DNA from: Hyphomonadaceae bacterium UBA1849
Lineage (GTDB): Bacteria; Pseudomonadota; Alphaproteobacteria; Caulobacterales; Hyphomonadaceae
Direction of reading: 5' to 3'
Length of the DNA stretch: 64,000 bases
Assembly (NCBI GenBank): GCA_002338565.1
Contig: DDIN01000006.1
Span: forward strand, 1-64,000
The notes under the pieces were generated by a model. The model ran no database searches. It saw nothing but the letters and a program-made list of their open reading frames with translations, and was not told where the DNA came from. Shown here one piece after another: positions 41,555 through 51,432 of the stretch (the first letter of the stretch is position 1; the number at the start of each line of letters is the position of its first letter). The position numbers and the translations under genes were made by a program.

Positions 41555-42934
41555 CTATCCGAGGAAATATGCAGAGCTTGCGCGGAAAAGCTTTTCTACC
41601 TTTTTGACGCGATCTTTCTCATAGAAAAGGACTACACGGTCACCAACTTTGACCTTCAGCCCCTTCTTCGGCATCAATACCTCTCCATCACGGAGCAAGC
41701 CGCCGGCGACAACACCTTCAGGCAGTGTGTCTCTGGTTAGATCACTTTCCAGAAGCAAGGAATGCTCTAGCACTTCGCCTTCGGCAAGCTCACCTCTCCC
41801 GCCGGCAATTGAGAAGAGCGACAGGATACGTCCACGACGCAAGCGCAGTAGAATTTGAGAGACGGTTACGGCACGCGGATCAACCATTACGTCGACGTCG
41901 AGGGGGCGATGGATCATTGCAAGCTCGGGGGCATTCACCAGCGAGATGGTCTTTTTGGCGCCTAGACGCTTAGACATCGCAGATGCGAGCAGGTTCACCT
42001 TGTCGTCATTCGTCAAGCTGATCACGGCGTCCGCTTTATCAATTCCAGCTTCCTGAAGAATCTCTGGGTTGAGGCCATCCCCATGGATGATGATGGAGCG
42101 GCTCAACTGCGCTGCTGCACGTTCCGCATTTTTAAGGTCGCTTTCGATGAGGCGAACTTTTCGGCCTTTTCTTTTTTCAAGCTGTTCGGCGACATACATG
42201 CCGATATTGCCGCTACCGAGTATAATGACCCTCTGGTCTCCGCCTGGGTTAATGCCCAGAAGCTCGGTAAGTCTGTCTGTCTGCTGGGTTTCAATGGCGA
42301 GATAGACTTTGTCGCCCTCTATCAACTGGTCAGAAGGCCGGATTGCGAACAAATGGTCATTCCGCAGGACGGCGAGGATCTGGATATTCAACCCGGGGAA
42401 CAACTCATCCAACTGGGACAGCGTTGTTCGCGCGAGCGGCATGTCCTTATGGACATCAAGACCGACGACACGAATTTTATTGTTTGAAAAGGGAACGGAG
42501 AAGAAGGCGCCTGGCGTCTCGAGCCGCTGGATAACCGAATCAGCAACCGCTTTCTCAGGCGAAATGACGACGTCGATCGCCAGACCATCGCGTCCGAAAA
42601 GATCGCCGGATCGTTTACTGAAATACGCACGGGACCGAATACGCGCAATTTTCGTCTGCACCTGAAATAGCACGTGCGCGACCTGACAGGTCACCATATT
42701 CACTTCGTCGGAATAGGTGACCGCGACCAGCATATCAGCGTCATCGGCACCTGCTGCGCGCAGAACCTGAGGGTGGGCTGCATGACCGGTAAAGCCCTGA
42801 ACTTCGAGCTCGGACGTGATAGACTGGATGAGAGCCGGATCTTCATCGATAACAGCGACACTGTGCCCATCCAGCGAAAGACGGCGCGCAATCCCCTGCC
42901 CCACGCGGCCGGCACCACAGATGATAATTTTCAT
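41555..42934 (-). CDS. trkA: Trk system potassium transporter TrkA
   Basis: Cytoplasmic regulatory subunit that gates TrkH by binding NAD(H)/ATP. Two RCK modules: KIIICGAGRVGQGIARRLS (about 2-20) and VIILGSGNIGMYVAEQLE (about 233-250), each followed by a TrkA_C domain (first about 142-220, second about 375-455). 459 residues is standard. Between ntrX and trkH in the minus-strand block. Confidence 0.95.
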   Translation of the reverse strand: MKIIICGAGRVGQGIARRLSLDGHSVAVIDEDPALIQSITSELEVQGFTGHAAHPQVLRAAGADDADMLVAVTYSDEVNMVTCQVAHVLFQVQTKIARIRSRAYFSKRSGDLFGRDGLAIDVVISPEKAVADSVIQRLETPGAFFSVPFSNNKIRVVGLDVHKDMPLARTTLSQLDELFPGLNIQILAVLRNDHLFAIRPSDQLIEGDKVYLAIETQQTDRLTELLGINPGGDQRVIILGSGNIGMYVAEQLEKRKGRKVRLIESDLKNAERAAAQLSRSIIIHGDGLNPEILQEAGIDKADAVISLTNDDKVNLLASAMSKRLGAKKTISLVNAPELAMIHRPLDVDVMVDPRAVTVSQILLRLRRGRILSLFSIAGGRGELAEGEVLEHSLLLESDLTRDTLPEGVVAGGLLRDGEVLMPKKGLKVKVGDRVVLFYEKDRVKKVEKLFRASSAYFLG

Positions 42935-42943
42935 GTCCCGAAC

Positions 42944-44326
42944 CTAGTCTCGCGTAGAGTTTGATGGATCGACACCGAGAGACTTGAGTTTCCGGTGCAA
43001 TGCAGACCGTTCCATTCCGATGAACGCAGCCGTCCGAGAGATATTCCCGCCAAAACGCGTAATCTGCAAGGAAAGGTATTCTTTCTCGAATTGCTCGCGT
43101 GCGTCCCGCAGCGTCATACCAATCACTTCAAGTGATGTTTTTGGTTTTGCTTCGCGCCCGTACTCTGTCTCGTCGTTCGGCAGCTCGTGTGGCTGGACCG
43201 AGCCGCGATTCTCGCCAGAGAGGATCAGTACGCGCTCAACAATGTTTTTCAGCTGGCGCACATTTCCCGGCCATGGTGCAGACTGAAGAACAGCCAATGC
43301 TTCATCACTGAACATTCTCGGACTGAGACCGAGAGAGCTTCGGGAGCGCATGACGAAATGGCGGACTAAATCAGGAATGTCTTCCCGGCGGTCTGCCAGT
43401 GAAGGCACTGAAAGAGGCACGACGTTGACGCGGAAAAACAGGTCCTCTCGGAAATCGCCGCGTTCAATCCTTTGCTTCAGATCGGATGTGGTCGAGCTGA
43501 TCAGCCGGACGTCTACAGTGACATCTGCTTTACCGCCTACCCGTTTGAAACGTTGCTCGGTCAGTACGCGCAGTATCTTGTTTTGCGTGCCAAGCGGCAT
43601 CTCGCCGATCTCGTCAAGAAACAGAGTGCCACGATGAGCCTGTTCGAACAGCCCTACAGCCTGGACCTTCCCGTCCACGCCTTCACGGCCAAACAGTTCT
43701 ACTTCCATTTGATCCGGTGTGATGGAGGCAGCATTAACGGCGATAAATGGCCTGGAGGACCGTTTCGAGTTTTCGTGGATGACCTTTGCGGCCAGTTCCT
43801 TACCGGATCCCGGTGGGCCAGAAATCAGGATTCTCGAATTGGTGGGCGCAACCTTCTCGATGGACTGACGAAGCTGGGTCGCTGCAGCGGAGTTCCCCAA
43901 TAGCTCGTCGCCGACAGATTCATGCACTTTAAGCGCAGTATTTTCGCGTTTCAGCGCTGCTGTCTCCAGAGCACGCTCTACGATGACCAGAAGTCTGTCT
44001 GATTTGAACGGCTTTTCGAGAAAGTCATACGCGCCGCGGCGAATGGCAGTGACAGCAGTTTCGATCGACCCGTGACCACTAATCACGATTACAGGCATGA
44101 TCTCATCGATAGACTTCAGGTATTGAAGCATCTCAAGACCGTCCATGCCACTACCCTGAAGCCAGACATCCAGGACAACTAGGTCCGGCTTACGCTCAGA
44201 AATTGCCGCTAACGCGCCTTCAGCGGTTGAAGCCGTGCGGACGATATACCCCTCATCCTCAAGCACACCTCCGACGAGGTCGCGGATATCGGGTTCATCA
44301 TCAACAACTAGAACTTCAGCAGACAT
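42944..44326 (-). CDS. ntrX: Response regulator NtrX (GAFTGA motif absent)
   Basis: 460-residue NtrC-family regulator partnered with NtrY; in alphaproteobacteria it controls nitrogen and redox responses and envelope genes. Receiver (about 1-118) with phosphorylation site D53 in VVLDVWLQG, AAA+ domain with Walker A GPPGSGKE (170-177) and Walker B GTLFLDEIGEM, Fis-type HTH at the end (ISRTAAFIGMERSALHRKL). Between ELFG (210-213) and the Walker B the sigma-54-contacting GAFTGA loop is missing (REGVDGKVQAVGLFEQAHR instead), so it probably does not activate RpoN promoters. Its start overlaps the ntrY stop. Confidence 0.94.
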   Translation of the reverse strand: MSAEVLVVDDEPDIRDLVGGVLEDEGYIVRTASTAEGALAAISERKPDLVVLDVWLQGSGMDGLEMLQYLKSIDEIMPVIVISGHGSIETAVTAIRRGAYDFLEKPFKSDRLLVIVERALETAALKRENTALKVHESVGDELLGNSAAATQLRQSIEKVAPTNSRILISGPPGSGKELAAKVIHENSKRSSRPFIAVNAASITPDQMEVELFGREGVDGKVQAVGLFEQAHRGTLFLDEIGEMPLGTQNKILRVLTEQRFKRVGGKADVTVDVRLISSTTSDLKQRIERGDFREDLFFRVNVVPLSVPSLADRREDIPDLVRHFVMRSRSSLGLSPRMFSDEALAVLQSAPWPGNVRQLKNIVERVLILSGENRGSVQPHELPNDETEYGREAKPKTSLEVIGMTLRDAREQFEKEYLSLQITRFGGNISRTAAFIGMERSALHRKLKSLGVDPSNSTRD

Positions 44327-46557
44327 TACACACGCTCCTCCGAAAGAGCCCAGCTAGATACAGTTTCTTCAGACGGACCTGAGATCGGCAGTTGCACTGC
44401 CACTCGAGCTCCGCATTTTCCATCTTTACGGTCAAGCAGCGTCAAATGCCCGCCGTGATCCAATACAATCCGGTTCACGATAGCGAGGCCGAGACCGACC
44501 CCCTGCTCCCGCGTCGTAAAATACGGTTCGAGGAACTGGCTCCGATTTTCACGCGGGAAGCCCGGTCCAGAATCTTCGATCTCAACCGTCACCGTATCGT
44601 TGGTCGCTTCCACGCTCACAATGATCTCCGGCTTGTCGTCTTCTATGATTTCAATCTCTTCGAAACGACGCCGGACGGCTTCGCCAGCATTCTTGATCAG
44701 GTTTGTCAGAACTTGGCCTAGAAGACGATCATCGCCCGCCATTTCCACGTTCCGCAGGTCCGAGTTCAGGCTGATATTGATTTCTGGAAGCGTCAGTCTG
44801 TTGCCAAAAATGGAGCTACGCACGATTTCCATAAGGTCGAATTCCCGAACTTCGGGTTTTGGCATCCTTGCAAAGGAAGAAAATTCTTCAACCATCCGGC
44901 CAATATCAGTCACCTGACGAAGAATGGTGTCAGTGCATTTATCGAAAACTGTATCGTCTTCATCAATCAGCTTGCGATAGCGACGTTTAAGACGCTCGGT
45001 CGATAATTGGATCGGAGTGAGCGGGTTTCTGATTTCATGCGCGATCCTACGCGCCACATCTCTCCAGGCCGTTTGCCTTTGAGCGTTGATGAGACGGGTA
45101 TTGTCATCAAAGGTAATGATGCAGCCCGGTTCTTCGCCTGCTTCCGGAGAGATCCTCAGGACGAAGTGCGTCTGAGAGCCTCCTTCATCGATGACAATTG
45201 TCTTCTCACGCCGTGAATTCTCTGCGAGAGCATCAGCCGCGAGTTGAGCGAACTCTGGAAGCACTTCGAACAAACATACTTCTTCGTCGCTATCAAACTG
45301 AGGAAACATGCTCCTCGCTGACCGGTTGGAGAGGGTCACACGTAGGTTCTCGTCGGTGCGAACAACACCAGCCGATACACCTTCCAGAACTGTTTCAATG
45401 AAGCGAGAGCGCTCGATCGCATCCCTATGAGCTAAATCGATAGTGTCCCGTTGTTCAAGTAGCTGCTCGGTCATTGCGTTGAAGGATGCAGTGAGGTCCG
45501 CAACTTCGTTATCACTTGTTGGCATCGGAACCTGAGCTTTGAGATATCCGCGTCGCACATCGTCAGCTGCGTCAGCAAGGCGAAGAATCGGGCTGGAAAT
45601 CTCCGCTGCTGAACGAACACCGAATCTAAGGAAGAATAAAAGGATCAGCACCGTGATCTGAATAAAACCGAGCAAGAAGATGACCTGTAGTCTGCGGCTT
45701 CGGTCTTCTGCGAGGCGATAGTCGCTGACGGTCTGCTCTGCCTGAACTAGGCTCTGCAGCATTTGCGGCGCGATGGGACGTGCCGTGTAGAGATATGTTT
45801 CGTCGAACGCCTGAAGTTTGTAGAGCGCCCAGAACTGGGACGTCGAGTTGTCCAAACGGACAGCGACATCGCCGGCTTGAGCCGTTGCGAACATATCTGC
45901 GCGAGGTGGCTGAAATGTCCGTCGGCTCTGCGCATCCGTTGCCAGAACAATATCGCCCGACTCGTTCAGTAGAAACGCGCCTGGAAACTCACGGAAGCTA
46001 GCCTGCTGAACAAGAAACTCAGTGAAAATCTCAGGCTCAGTCTCAAAGCCGACGACTGCCGCGTTCAGGTCGAGCCCCATAATTCCGACATCAAGCCTGA
46101 TATCGTCGGCGATTGACTGGAGATTTGATCGCGCGACATCCGCACTGGTTTCAACGATGCTCTGAATTCTCTCGGAGAACCAATTCTCAATCCCGCGATT
46201 CAGAGATGTGCCCAGAAACAATGCGACGAGAATCGCCGGCATGACCGCTGCGAATCCAAAAGACATGGCAAACTGTCGTGCGAGCTTTCCGCTGCCCTGT
46301 GCGCGAGTGGATGTTTCGCTTTGTTTGGACAGGGCGTAAAAGTCACGGATGACGTAAAACGCCAAAGCTCCGATAAGAATGAAATTTACAATCTGGAGCC
46401 CGATCATGGATGCCGAAGCAGGCCTGATCGGGCCAAAACCAGAGAAAGAAACCAACGTTACGATGACGGCGATAAAGCTCGCCAGCAGGAACACAAACTG
46501 CGTCCATCGACCAAAGAAACGGAATACTGACTGATCAAGAATACGCAGCAATGGCAA
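44326..46557 (-). CDS. ntrY: Sensor histidine kinase NtrY
   Basis: 743-residue membrane sensor for NtrX. Several N-terminal spans (about 18-110) and a further one near 290-310 flank a periplasmic sensor region; then HAMP (RLADAADDVRRGYLK), PAS (about 385-490), HisKA with ARRIAHEIRNPLTPIQLSTE (phospho-His in HEIRNP) and HATPase with NLIKNAGEAV and GLGLAI. Start TTG 46557; a second in-frame TTG at 46551 has GGAAG at better spacing and may be the true start. Confidence 0.93.
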   Translation of the reverse strand: MPLLRILDQSVFRFFGRWTQFVFLLASFIAVIVTLVSFSGFGPIRPASASMIGLQIVNFILIGALAFYVIRDFYALSKQSETSTRAQGSGKLARQFAMSFGFAAVMPAILVALFLGTSLNRGIENWFSERIQSIVETSADVARSNLQSIADDIRLDVGIMGLDLNAAVVGFETEPEIFTEFLVQQASFREFPGAFLLNESGDIVLATDAQSRRTFQPPRADMFATAQAGDVAVRLDNSTSQFWALYKLQAFDETYLYTARPIAPQMLQSLVQAEQTVSDYRLAEDRSRRLQVIFLLGFIQITVLILLFFLRFGVRSAAEISSPILRLADAADDVRRGYLKAQVPMPTSDNEVADLTASFNAMTEQLLEQRDTIDLAHRDAIERSRFIETVLEGVSAGVVRTDENLRVTLSNRSARSMFPQFDSDEEVCLFEVLPEFAQLAADALAENSRREKTIVIDEGGSQTHFVLRISPEAGEEPGCIITFDDNTRLINAQRQTAWRDVARRIAHEIRNPLTPIQLSTERLKRRYRKLIDEDDTVFDKCTDTILRQVTDIGRMVEEFSSFARMPKPEVREFDLMEIVRSSIFGNRLTLPEINISLNSDLRNVEMAGDDRLLGQVLTNLIKNAGEAVRRRFEEIEIIEDDKPEIIVSVEATNDTVTVEIEDSGPGFPRENRSQFLEPYFTTREQGVGLGLAIVNRIVLDHGGHLTLLDRKDGKCGARVAVQLPISGPSEETVSSWALSEERV

Positions 46558-46612
46558 TCTTCCGTTGCGTTACCACCGGGCAACACTGTTTCACAATTGC
46601 CACACTAACTGA

Positions 46613-48037
46613 TCACTCAGGAGATGCAATCTCCAAGGTGTTGATTTTACTACGAAGCGTATTCCGATTCATGCCGAGCAATTGAGCTGCCCGAACCTTG
46701 TTTCCACCCGTGACATTAAGCGCCAGCTCGATTAAAGGACGTTCGACCATCGAAACGACATCATGATAAATCGTGCCTTCGCCTTCACTAAATGCCCGCA
46801 GGTCTGGTTCAACGTGCTCTCGAAGAAGGTCGCGGAGTTTCTGTTCGAAGCTCGCACCATTTTCCTTAGGAAGCCGACGCTCGGACACGAGCGATGCCTG
46901 AACAAGATCCTCGCTGATGATCGGCTCTGATGACAGGGCGATCATGCGCATCACGACATTCTGCAGCTCACGCACATTGCCTGGCCAGTCATGTAGCGAG
47001 AGACGTTTGAGTGCTTTCGCGTCTATCGTCTTTTGACCAAGGCCGTCCATTTCCGCGCGTTTGAGAAAACGTTTTGCTAGCTCAGGAATATCATCCTTAC
47101 GTGCACGCAGCGGCGGGATTGCAATTGTGACTACATTCAGTCGATAGAACAAATCGTTCCGGAACGATCCTTCTTCGATCAATGATCGCAAATCGCGCGA
47201 CGTCGCCGCAATGACCCGCGTGGTGGAGACATCAACCTTGTTAGACCCAACCGGCGAAAACTCGCCATTTTGAAGGAAACGAAGCAACTGCGTCTGCGCA
47301 TCCAGAGGCATATCGCCGACTTCATCGAGGAAGAGCGTGCCACCATCGCTTTGCGCGACCTTACCCGGAATTACCTGACCGTCAGAACCGACAACGCCGA
47401 AGAGCTCGGCTTCAATCCGGTCGCGCTCAACAGCGGCCATATTCACCGGTACGAATGGCTTAGTTTCGCGATCACCAAGATCGTGAATAGCGCGAGCAAT
47501 GGTTTCCTTACCCGTTCCCGATTCGCCCTCGATCAGGATTGTAAGAGCCGTGTTCTTTACGCGCGACATTGTCCGGAAGACTTCCTGCATCGCAGCGGAT
47601 CGGCCGATCACAGCCTCAGTGAGTCGCGGGTCTGAAACCCGAACCGGTCGATCCAGCTTCTTCTGGCCCTCTCGAGACTGAAGTGCTCGCTTTGTCATCT
47701 GAGCAAGTTCATCAATGTCGAACGGCTTTGGCAGATAATCGAATGCACCGTGCTCTGTGGCAGACATGGCTGTCATGAGCGTGCTTTGTCCGCTGATTAC
47801 GATAATCGGCAGCTCCGGGCGTTCGGCGCGGATTTCAGGCATAATGTCGAAAATGCATTCGTCGCCCATATAGACGTCAGTGATCAGAAGATCCCCGTCA
47901 CCATTTCGAACCCACCGCATGAGAGCAGTTGGATTGGTTGTCGACCGCACGGCATAACCCTCAGCAATCAGGGTTTGGCTGGCGATAAGACGGATACCGG
48001 CATCGTCGTCGGCTAGAAGTACTGTTGCCTGGCTCAT
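46613..48037 (-). CDS. ntrC: Nitrogen regulation response regulator NtrC (GAFTGA motif absent)
   Basis: 474-residue partner of NtrB that activates ammonia-assimilation genes. Receiver with D54 in LLITDVYMGDE, AAA+ domain with Walker A GESGTGKET (170-178) and Walker B GGTLFLDEVGDM, C-terminal Fis HTH (GGNKVRAAQLLGMNRNTLRS). Instead of GAFTGA after ELFG (211-214) it has VVGSDGQVIPGKVAQSD. NtrC proteins without this loop, as in Rhodobacter capsulatus, act on sigma-70 promoters. ntrB lies directly upstream, six bases apart. Confidence 0.94.
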   Translation of the reverse strand: MSQATVLLADDDAGIRLIASQTLIAEGYAVRSTTNPTALMRWVRNGDGDLLITDVYMGDECIFDIMPEIRAERPELPIIVISGQSTLMTAMSATEHGAFDYLPKPFDIDELAQMTKRALQSREGQKKLDRPVRVSDPRLTEAVIGRSAAMQEVFRTMSRVKNTALTILIEGESGTGKETIARAIHDLGDRETKPFVPVNMAAVERDRIEAELFGVVGSDGQVIPGKVAQSDGGTLFLDEVGDMPLDAQTQLLRFLQNGEFSPVGSNKVDVSTTRVIAATSRDLRSLIEEGSFRNDLFYRLNVVTIAIPPLRARKDDIPELAKRFLKRAEMDGLGQKTIDAKALKRLSLHDWPGNVRELQNVVMRMIALSSEPIISEDLVQASLVSERRLPKENGASFEQKLRDLLREHVEPDLRAFSEGEGTIYHDVVSMVERPLIELALNVTGGNKVRAAQLLGMNRNTLRSKINTLEIASPE

Positions 48038-48043
48038 TATATT

Positions 48044-49117
48044 TTATCCTGCAGGTTCTCTTTGAAGTGGGAGAATAAGATCGAACTGCGTCCGTCCTGG
48101 ACGACTGGTGAAAGACAAGCGCCCCCCGTGTGCGTGCGCAATGTCCTGACATACGGACAGGCCAATGCCCGTTCCGGATGATTTCGTTGAAAAGAACGGC
48201 TTGAAGACCTGTTCCTGATTTCCGCCCGGAATACCGGGGCCGTTGTCCCTCACTCTGATGAGAAGAGCTGCAGAGTATCGGCGCTCGTTTCCAGGGCGCG
48301 GAAGCTTAATACCTGCCTGATAGGCCGTCGAAACTTTAACTTCGGAGTATTCCTGACCGCTGACAGCCTCGGCCGCATTTTTCACGATATTGAGAATACA
48401 TTCGTGCAAATGGTCTCGGTCGGCAGATATCTCTGGTAGCGAGGGGTCGAACGCCTTCTTAAAGGTCACTGCAGGGGACGCCACGGATTGCATGGCGATG
48501 ATCTCATCCAGAACTTCGTGGATGTTTATGCTCGTAAAGCGTGGCGCGTTATAGAGTTCGAACGCTGTAAACCTGTCGATCAGCCGCCCGATTCGCTGCG
48601 CTTCCGAACGGATCAGAGCAAGAAGCTCGGATTGATCCGAACGACAAGAGCGTTCCATCAACTGAGCTGCGCCAGATATGCCGCCCAGAGGGTTTTTGAT
48701 TTCGTGTCCGAGCATTCGCGCAAAAGTCGCAAGACCTGATGGGTCCTGAGCTTTACGTTTAGAGCGCGGCAACAACGCAATGTTGATGCGCGCTGTCGTG
48801 GTATCAATGCTCATCCGGACATCGAACTTCTTTGGCTCGGAGAACGGACCACTCACAGTTATTCCTGAAGCTGAGACGTCGCTAGTGTCGTTAATCAGCC
48901 GGTCGACAAGTTCGAAAATCTCGCAGTCGTGAAAAAGGATTTCAGACAGACGGCGTCCAACCAGTTTGTCGAGGCCACCACCCAGAAGGCTCTGCGTTTG
49001 TAGGTTCGCGCAAAGTATCCGCTGACTGTCGTCGATCTGGAACAGCGCCAGTGGCGCGTCGAGCGCGAGGCTGCTCAGATTCTCAAGGGCGGATGGATCG
49101 GCAGGATAATCAATCAT
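48044..49117 (-). CDS. ntrB: Nitrogen regulation sensor kinase NtrB
   Basis: 357-residue soluble two-component kinase. PAS-like N-terminus (about 15-130), HisKA with LGHEIKNPLGGISGAAQL (phospho-His), HATPase with NIVKNAAEAV, DNGPGIP and GTGIGLSV. Activity in relatives is controlled by PII protein according to nitrogen status. Start overlaps the dusB stop by four bases, the classic nifR3-ntrB-ntrC order. Confidence 0.95.
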   Translation of the reverse strand: MIDYPADPSALENLSSLALDAPLALFQIDDSQRILCANLQTQSLLGGGLDKLVGRRLSEILFHDCEIFELVDRLINDTSDVSASGITVSGPFSEPKKFDVRMSIDTTTARINIALLPRSKRKAQDPSGLATFARMLGHEIKNPLGGISGAAQLMERSCRSDQSELLALIRSEAQRIGRLIDRFTAFELYNAPRFTSINIHEVLDEIIAMQSVASPAVTFKKAFDPSLPEISADRDHLHECILNIVKNAAEAVSGQEYSEVKVSTAYQAGIKLPRPGNERRYSAALLIRVRDNGPGIPGGNQEQVFKPFFSTKSSGTGIGLSVCQDIAHAHGGRLSFTSRPGRTQFDLILPLQREPAG

Positions 49118-50109
49118 GCTGCAACTTGTCCTTCAGCCATAAAGCCGTTGAGTATGGAAATGAGCTCGTCCGGTGACTGTGATGTCAGAACGCTTTTTCG
49201 CATCTCTGCGGAGAATGAAACACCGAAATCGGTTCGCCAGCCTTCAATGGCTTCTGCAATGTGCTTTCGAACAACCTTCATGCCGACACGTTGCCCGTAG
49301 AGTTCAACGGAGTCTCTGGCTTGTTCGGCCAGGCTTTCGATTTGAAGGTCAAAACCCGGGGTAATGTATTCCCGACCATTCAGGTTGGCCTGGAGTTGCG
49401 CAATAAACCATGGCCGCCCAGTCGCGGCGCGTCCAACCATGACGCCTGCGGCGCTAGACAGTTTCAATGCTTCTTTCGCGCTCTCAAGGCAGACAATATC
49501 ACCGTTTGCGATTACCGGAAGATCGACAGCGTCGACCACTGACCTGATTGCAGCCCAGTCGGCTTCGCCGTCATAGAAGTCCTGCCTTGTACGGCCATGT
49601 ACCGCAATAAGCTGGACACCGACGTTTTGAGCTCTGAGTGCAAGCTCAACCGCCGTCATTTCATCGCGGTCCCATCCAAGACGCATTTTCAGAGTGACAG
49701 GAAGTCCCTGCGCACCCTCTATGACGGCCTCAATAAGGGCCTGAGCGTGTGCGGGGTCTCGCATGAGCGCAGAGCCAGACAATCCGCCTGTGACACGACG
49801 TGACGGACACCCCATATTGATATCGATGATATCGGCCCCCGCATGCCGAGCGCGTTCCGCTCCATATCGTAAGGCTTCCGCTTCACGTCCGACCAGCTGC
49901 ACAGTATGGATGCCCGGGTAATGACCGACAACGATACGATTCTGGCTGTCCTGATTGCCATTGCGCAAATCGTCACCTGCGACCATTTCTGTAATGGTCG
50001 TTTCGGCGCCGAATTTCATGACCTGTTTTCGGAACGGAGCATCAGTCACCCCTGACATCGGGGCCAGAAAGACTGGTGTCTCATTTCGCGAAAATGCGTA
50101 TGGTCCCAT
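49114..50109 (-). CDS. dusB: tRNA-dihydrouridine synthase DusB (NifR3)
   Basis: FMN enzyme reducing uridines in tRNA D-loops. From ATG 50109 (331 residues, the normal length) the sequence begins with VFLAPMSGVTDAPFRKQV, followed by IDINMGCPSRRVTGG (catalytic Cys), VTLKMRLGWD and AVHGRTRQDFYDG. The open frame continues 225 bases upstream but without family sequence or a ribosome site, and it would cover the ispDF start on the other strand. First gene of the ntr operon. Confidence 0.95.
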   Translation of the reverse strand: MGPYAFSRNETPVFLAPMSGVTDAPFRKQVMKFGAETTITEMVAGDDLRNGNQDSQNRIVVGHYPGIHTVQLVGREAEALRYGAERARHAGADIIDINMGCPSRRVTGGLSGSALMRDPAHAQALIEAVIEGAQGLPVTLKMRLGWDRDEMTAVELALRAQNVGVQLIAVHGRTRQDFYDGEADWAAIRSVVDAVDLPVIANGDIVCLESAKEALKLSSAAGVMVGRAATGRPWFIAQLQANLNGREYITPGFDLQIESLAEQARDSVELYGQRVGMKVVRKHIAEAIEGWRTDFGVSFSAEMRKSVLTSQSPDELISILNGFMAEGQVAA

Positions 50110-50167
50110 TTTCACCCCTATCTGCGCACTGCACAAACTTTGCGCACCTAAACACAGCGTATACCGA

Positions 50168-51391
50168 ATGCAAACCGGATTTGAAACAGATTGCCCAAAA
50201 ACTGAGCATGTTAAGGAGGGTTTCTGTGGCATTATTGTCGCAGCTGGCTCCGGGACTCGATTTAAAGGCGAGCTACCAAAGCAGTTGTACAATTTAAACG
50301 GGATTCCTGTATTCCTGCATTCCGTGAACGCCATGGTGCAGCACCCTCAGTGCATTCAATGCATTCTGGTGATCGACGAGTCGTTCCGTGAGCAGTTTGA
50401 AGCACATCTCTCGAATATGCCGGAGCAACTCCGCGATAAGATAAATATGGTCGAAGGCGGAAGTGAACGAGCCATCTCAGTGAGCAATGGAATTCGGCTA
50501 ATCGACCAAGAACAAGCTAGCAGCATTCTTATTCATGATGCGGCGCGGCCCGGACTGACCGCAGAGGTAATAGATTCCCTGCTCACAGCGCTGGAGGCTC
50601 ATGATGGCGCAGCTCCTGCACTGCCCGTTTCGGACAGTTTAAAGCGAATGGACGGTGATTCCGTAAGTTCCGTGTCCCGAGACAACCTCTATCGGATCCA
50701 GACCCCCCAGGCATTCCGCAAGGCGTGTCTTCTGGACATGTATACAGAAGACATTGTCGCCGCGACCGATGACTTTACACTAGCCGAGGCAAAAGACCTG
50801 TCTCTCACTCTGGTCAGTGGATCTGACGCGCTCGGAAAAATCACTTATCAGGAAGATCTAATGGTTATGGAAAAGCTTTTGTCCGTAGCACAACCTGTTT
50901 TTCGAACCGGTCTGGGTTATGACGTCCATGCATTCGAAGACGGCGACGGAGTAATTCTTTGTGGGACGTTCATTCCGCATGGCGGAAAGCTTAAAGGGCA
51001 TTCTGACGCTGATGTTGCCTGGCACGCGCTGACCGATGCCATCCTAGGCGCCCTTGCTGATGGCGATATTGGTGACCACTTTCCGCCGTCTGATCCTCAG
51101 TGGAAAGGTGCGCCTTCCTCAGTGTTTCTTGAGTTTGCCGCCAATCGCGTGCGTGAGCGAGGTGGAGAGATAACCAATGTCGACGTCACGCTCATCTGTG
51201 AAGCGCCAAAAGTGAAACCGCACCGTGATGTTATGCGAAAGAAAACGGCAGAAATTCTCGGAATTTCAGTCTCAGACGTTGCTGTGAAGGCCACCACAAC
51301 GGAACGCCTCGGCTTCACGGGCCGCGAAGAGGGCATCGCTGCCCAGGCAATTTGTTCGATCCGTCTTCCTTCGCACTCGACAGCCGACTGA
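50168..51391 (+). CDS. ispDF: Bifunctional IspD/IspF (isoprenoid MEP pathway), start uncertain
   Basis: Fusion of 2-C-methyl-D-erythritol 4-phosphate cytidylyltransferase (about 15-240: GIIVAAGSGTRFKGELPKQL, HDAARPG, ALPVSDSLKR) and 2,4-cyclodiphosphate synthase (about 245-405: RTGLGYDVHAF, LKGHSDADVAWHALTDAILG, GDIGDHFPPSD). Such fusions are common in alphaproteobacteria. The ATG at 50168 gives 407 residues but has no ribosome site, whereas a strong AAGGAGGG (50213-50220) precedes a GTG at 50226 that is out of frame by one base. The true N-terminus may therefore be altered by a small indel. Followed by cinA. Confidence 0.9.
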   Translation: MQTGFETDCPKTEHVKEGFCGIIVAAGSGTRFKGELPKQLYNLNGIPVFLHSVNAMVQHPQCIQCILVIDESFREQFEAHLSNMPEQLRDKINMVEGGSERAISVSNGIRLIDQEQASSILIHDAARPGLTAEVIDSLLTALEAHDGAAPALPVSDSLKRMDGDSVSSVSRDNLYRIQTPQAFRKACLLDMYTEDIVAATDDFTLAEAKDLSLTLVSGSDALGKITYQEDLMVMEKLLSVAQPVFRTGLGYDVHAFEDGDGVILCGTFIPHGGKLKGHSDADVAWHALTDAILGALADGDIGDHFPPSDPQWKGAPSSVFLEFAANRVRERGGEITNVDVTLICEAPKVKPHRDVMRKKTAEILGISVSDVAVKATTTERLGFTGREEGIAAQAICSIRLPSHSTAD

Positions 51392-51432
51392 AACTCAGCA
51401 AGGCTTTGCACTCAAAACCAAGGGAGTCGTCA

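Noticed and set aside
49955..50167. Upstream extension of the ispDF reading frame
   Set aside because: It runs antisense through the conserved part of dusB and has no IspD family sequence; only chance openness.
50110..50334. Upstream extension of dusB
   Set aside because: It overlaps the ispDF 5' end and lacks family sequence; ATG 50109 gives the normal DusB length.
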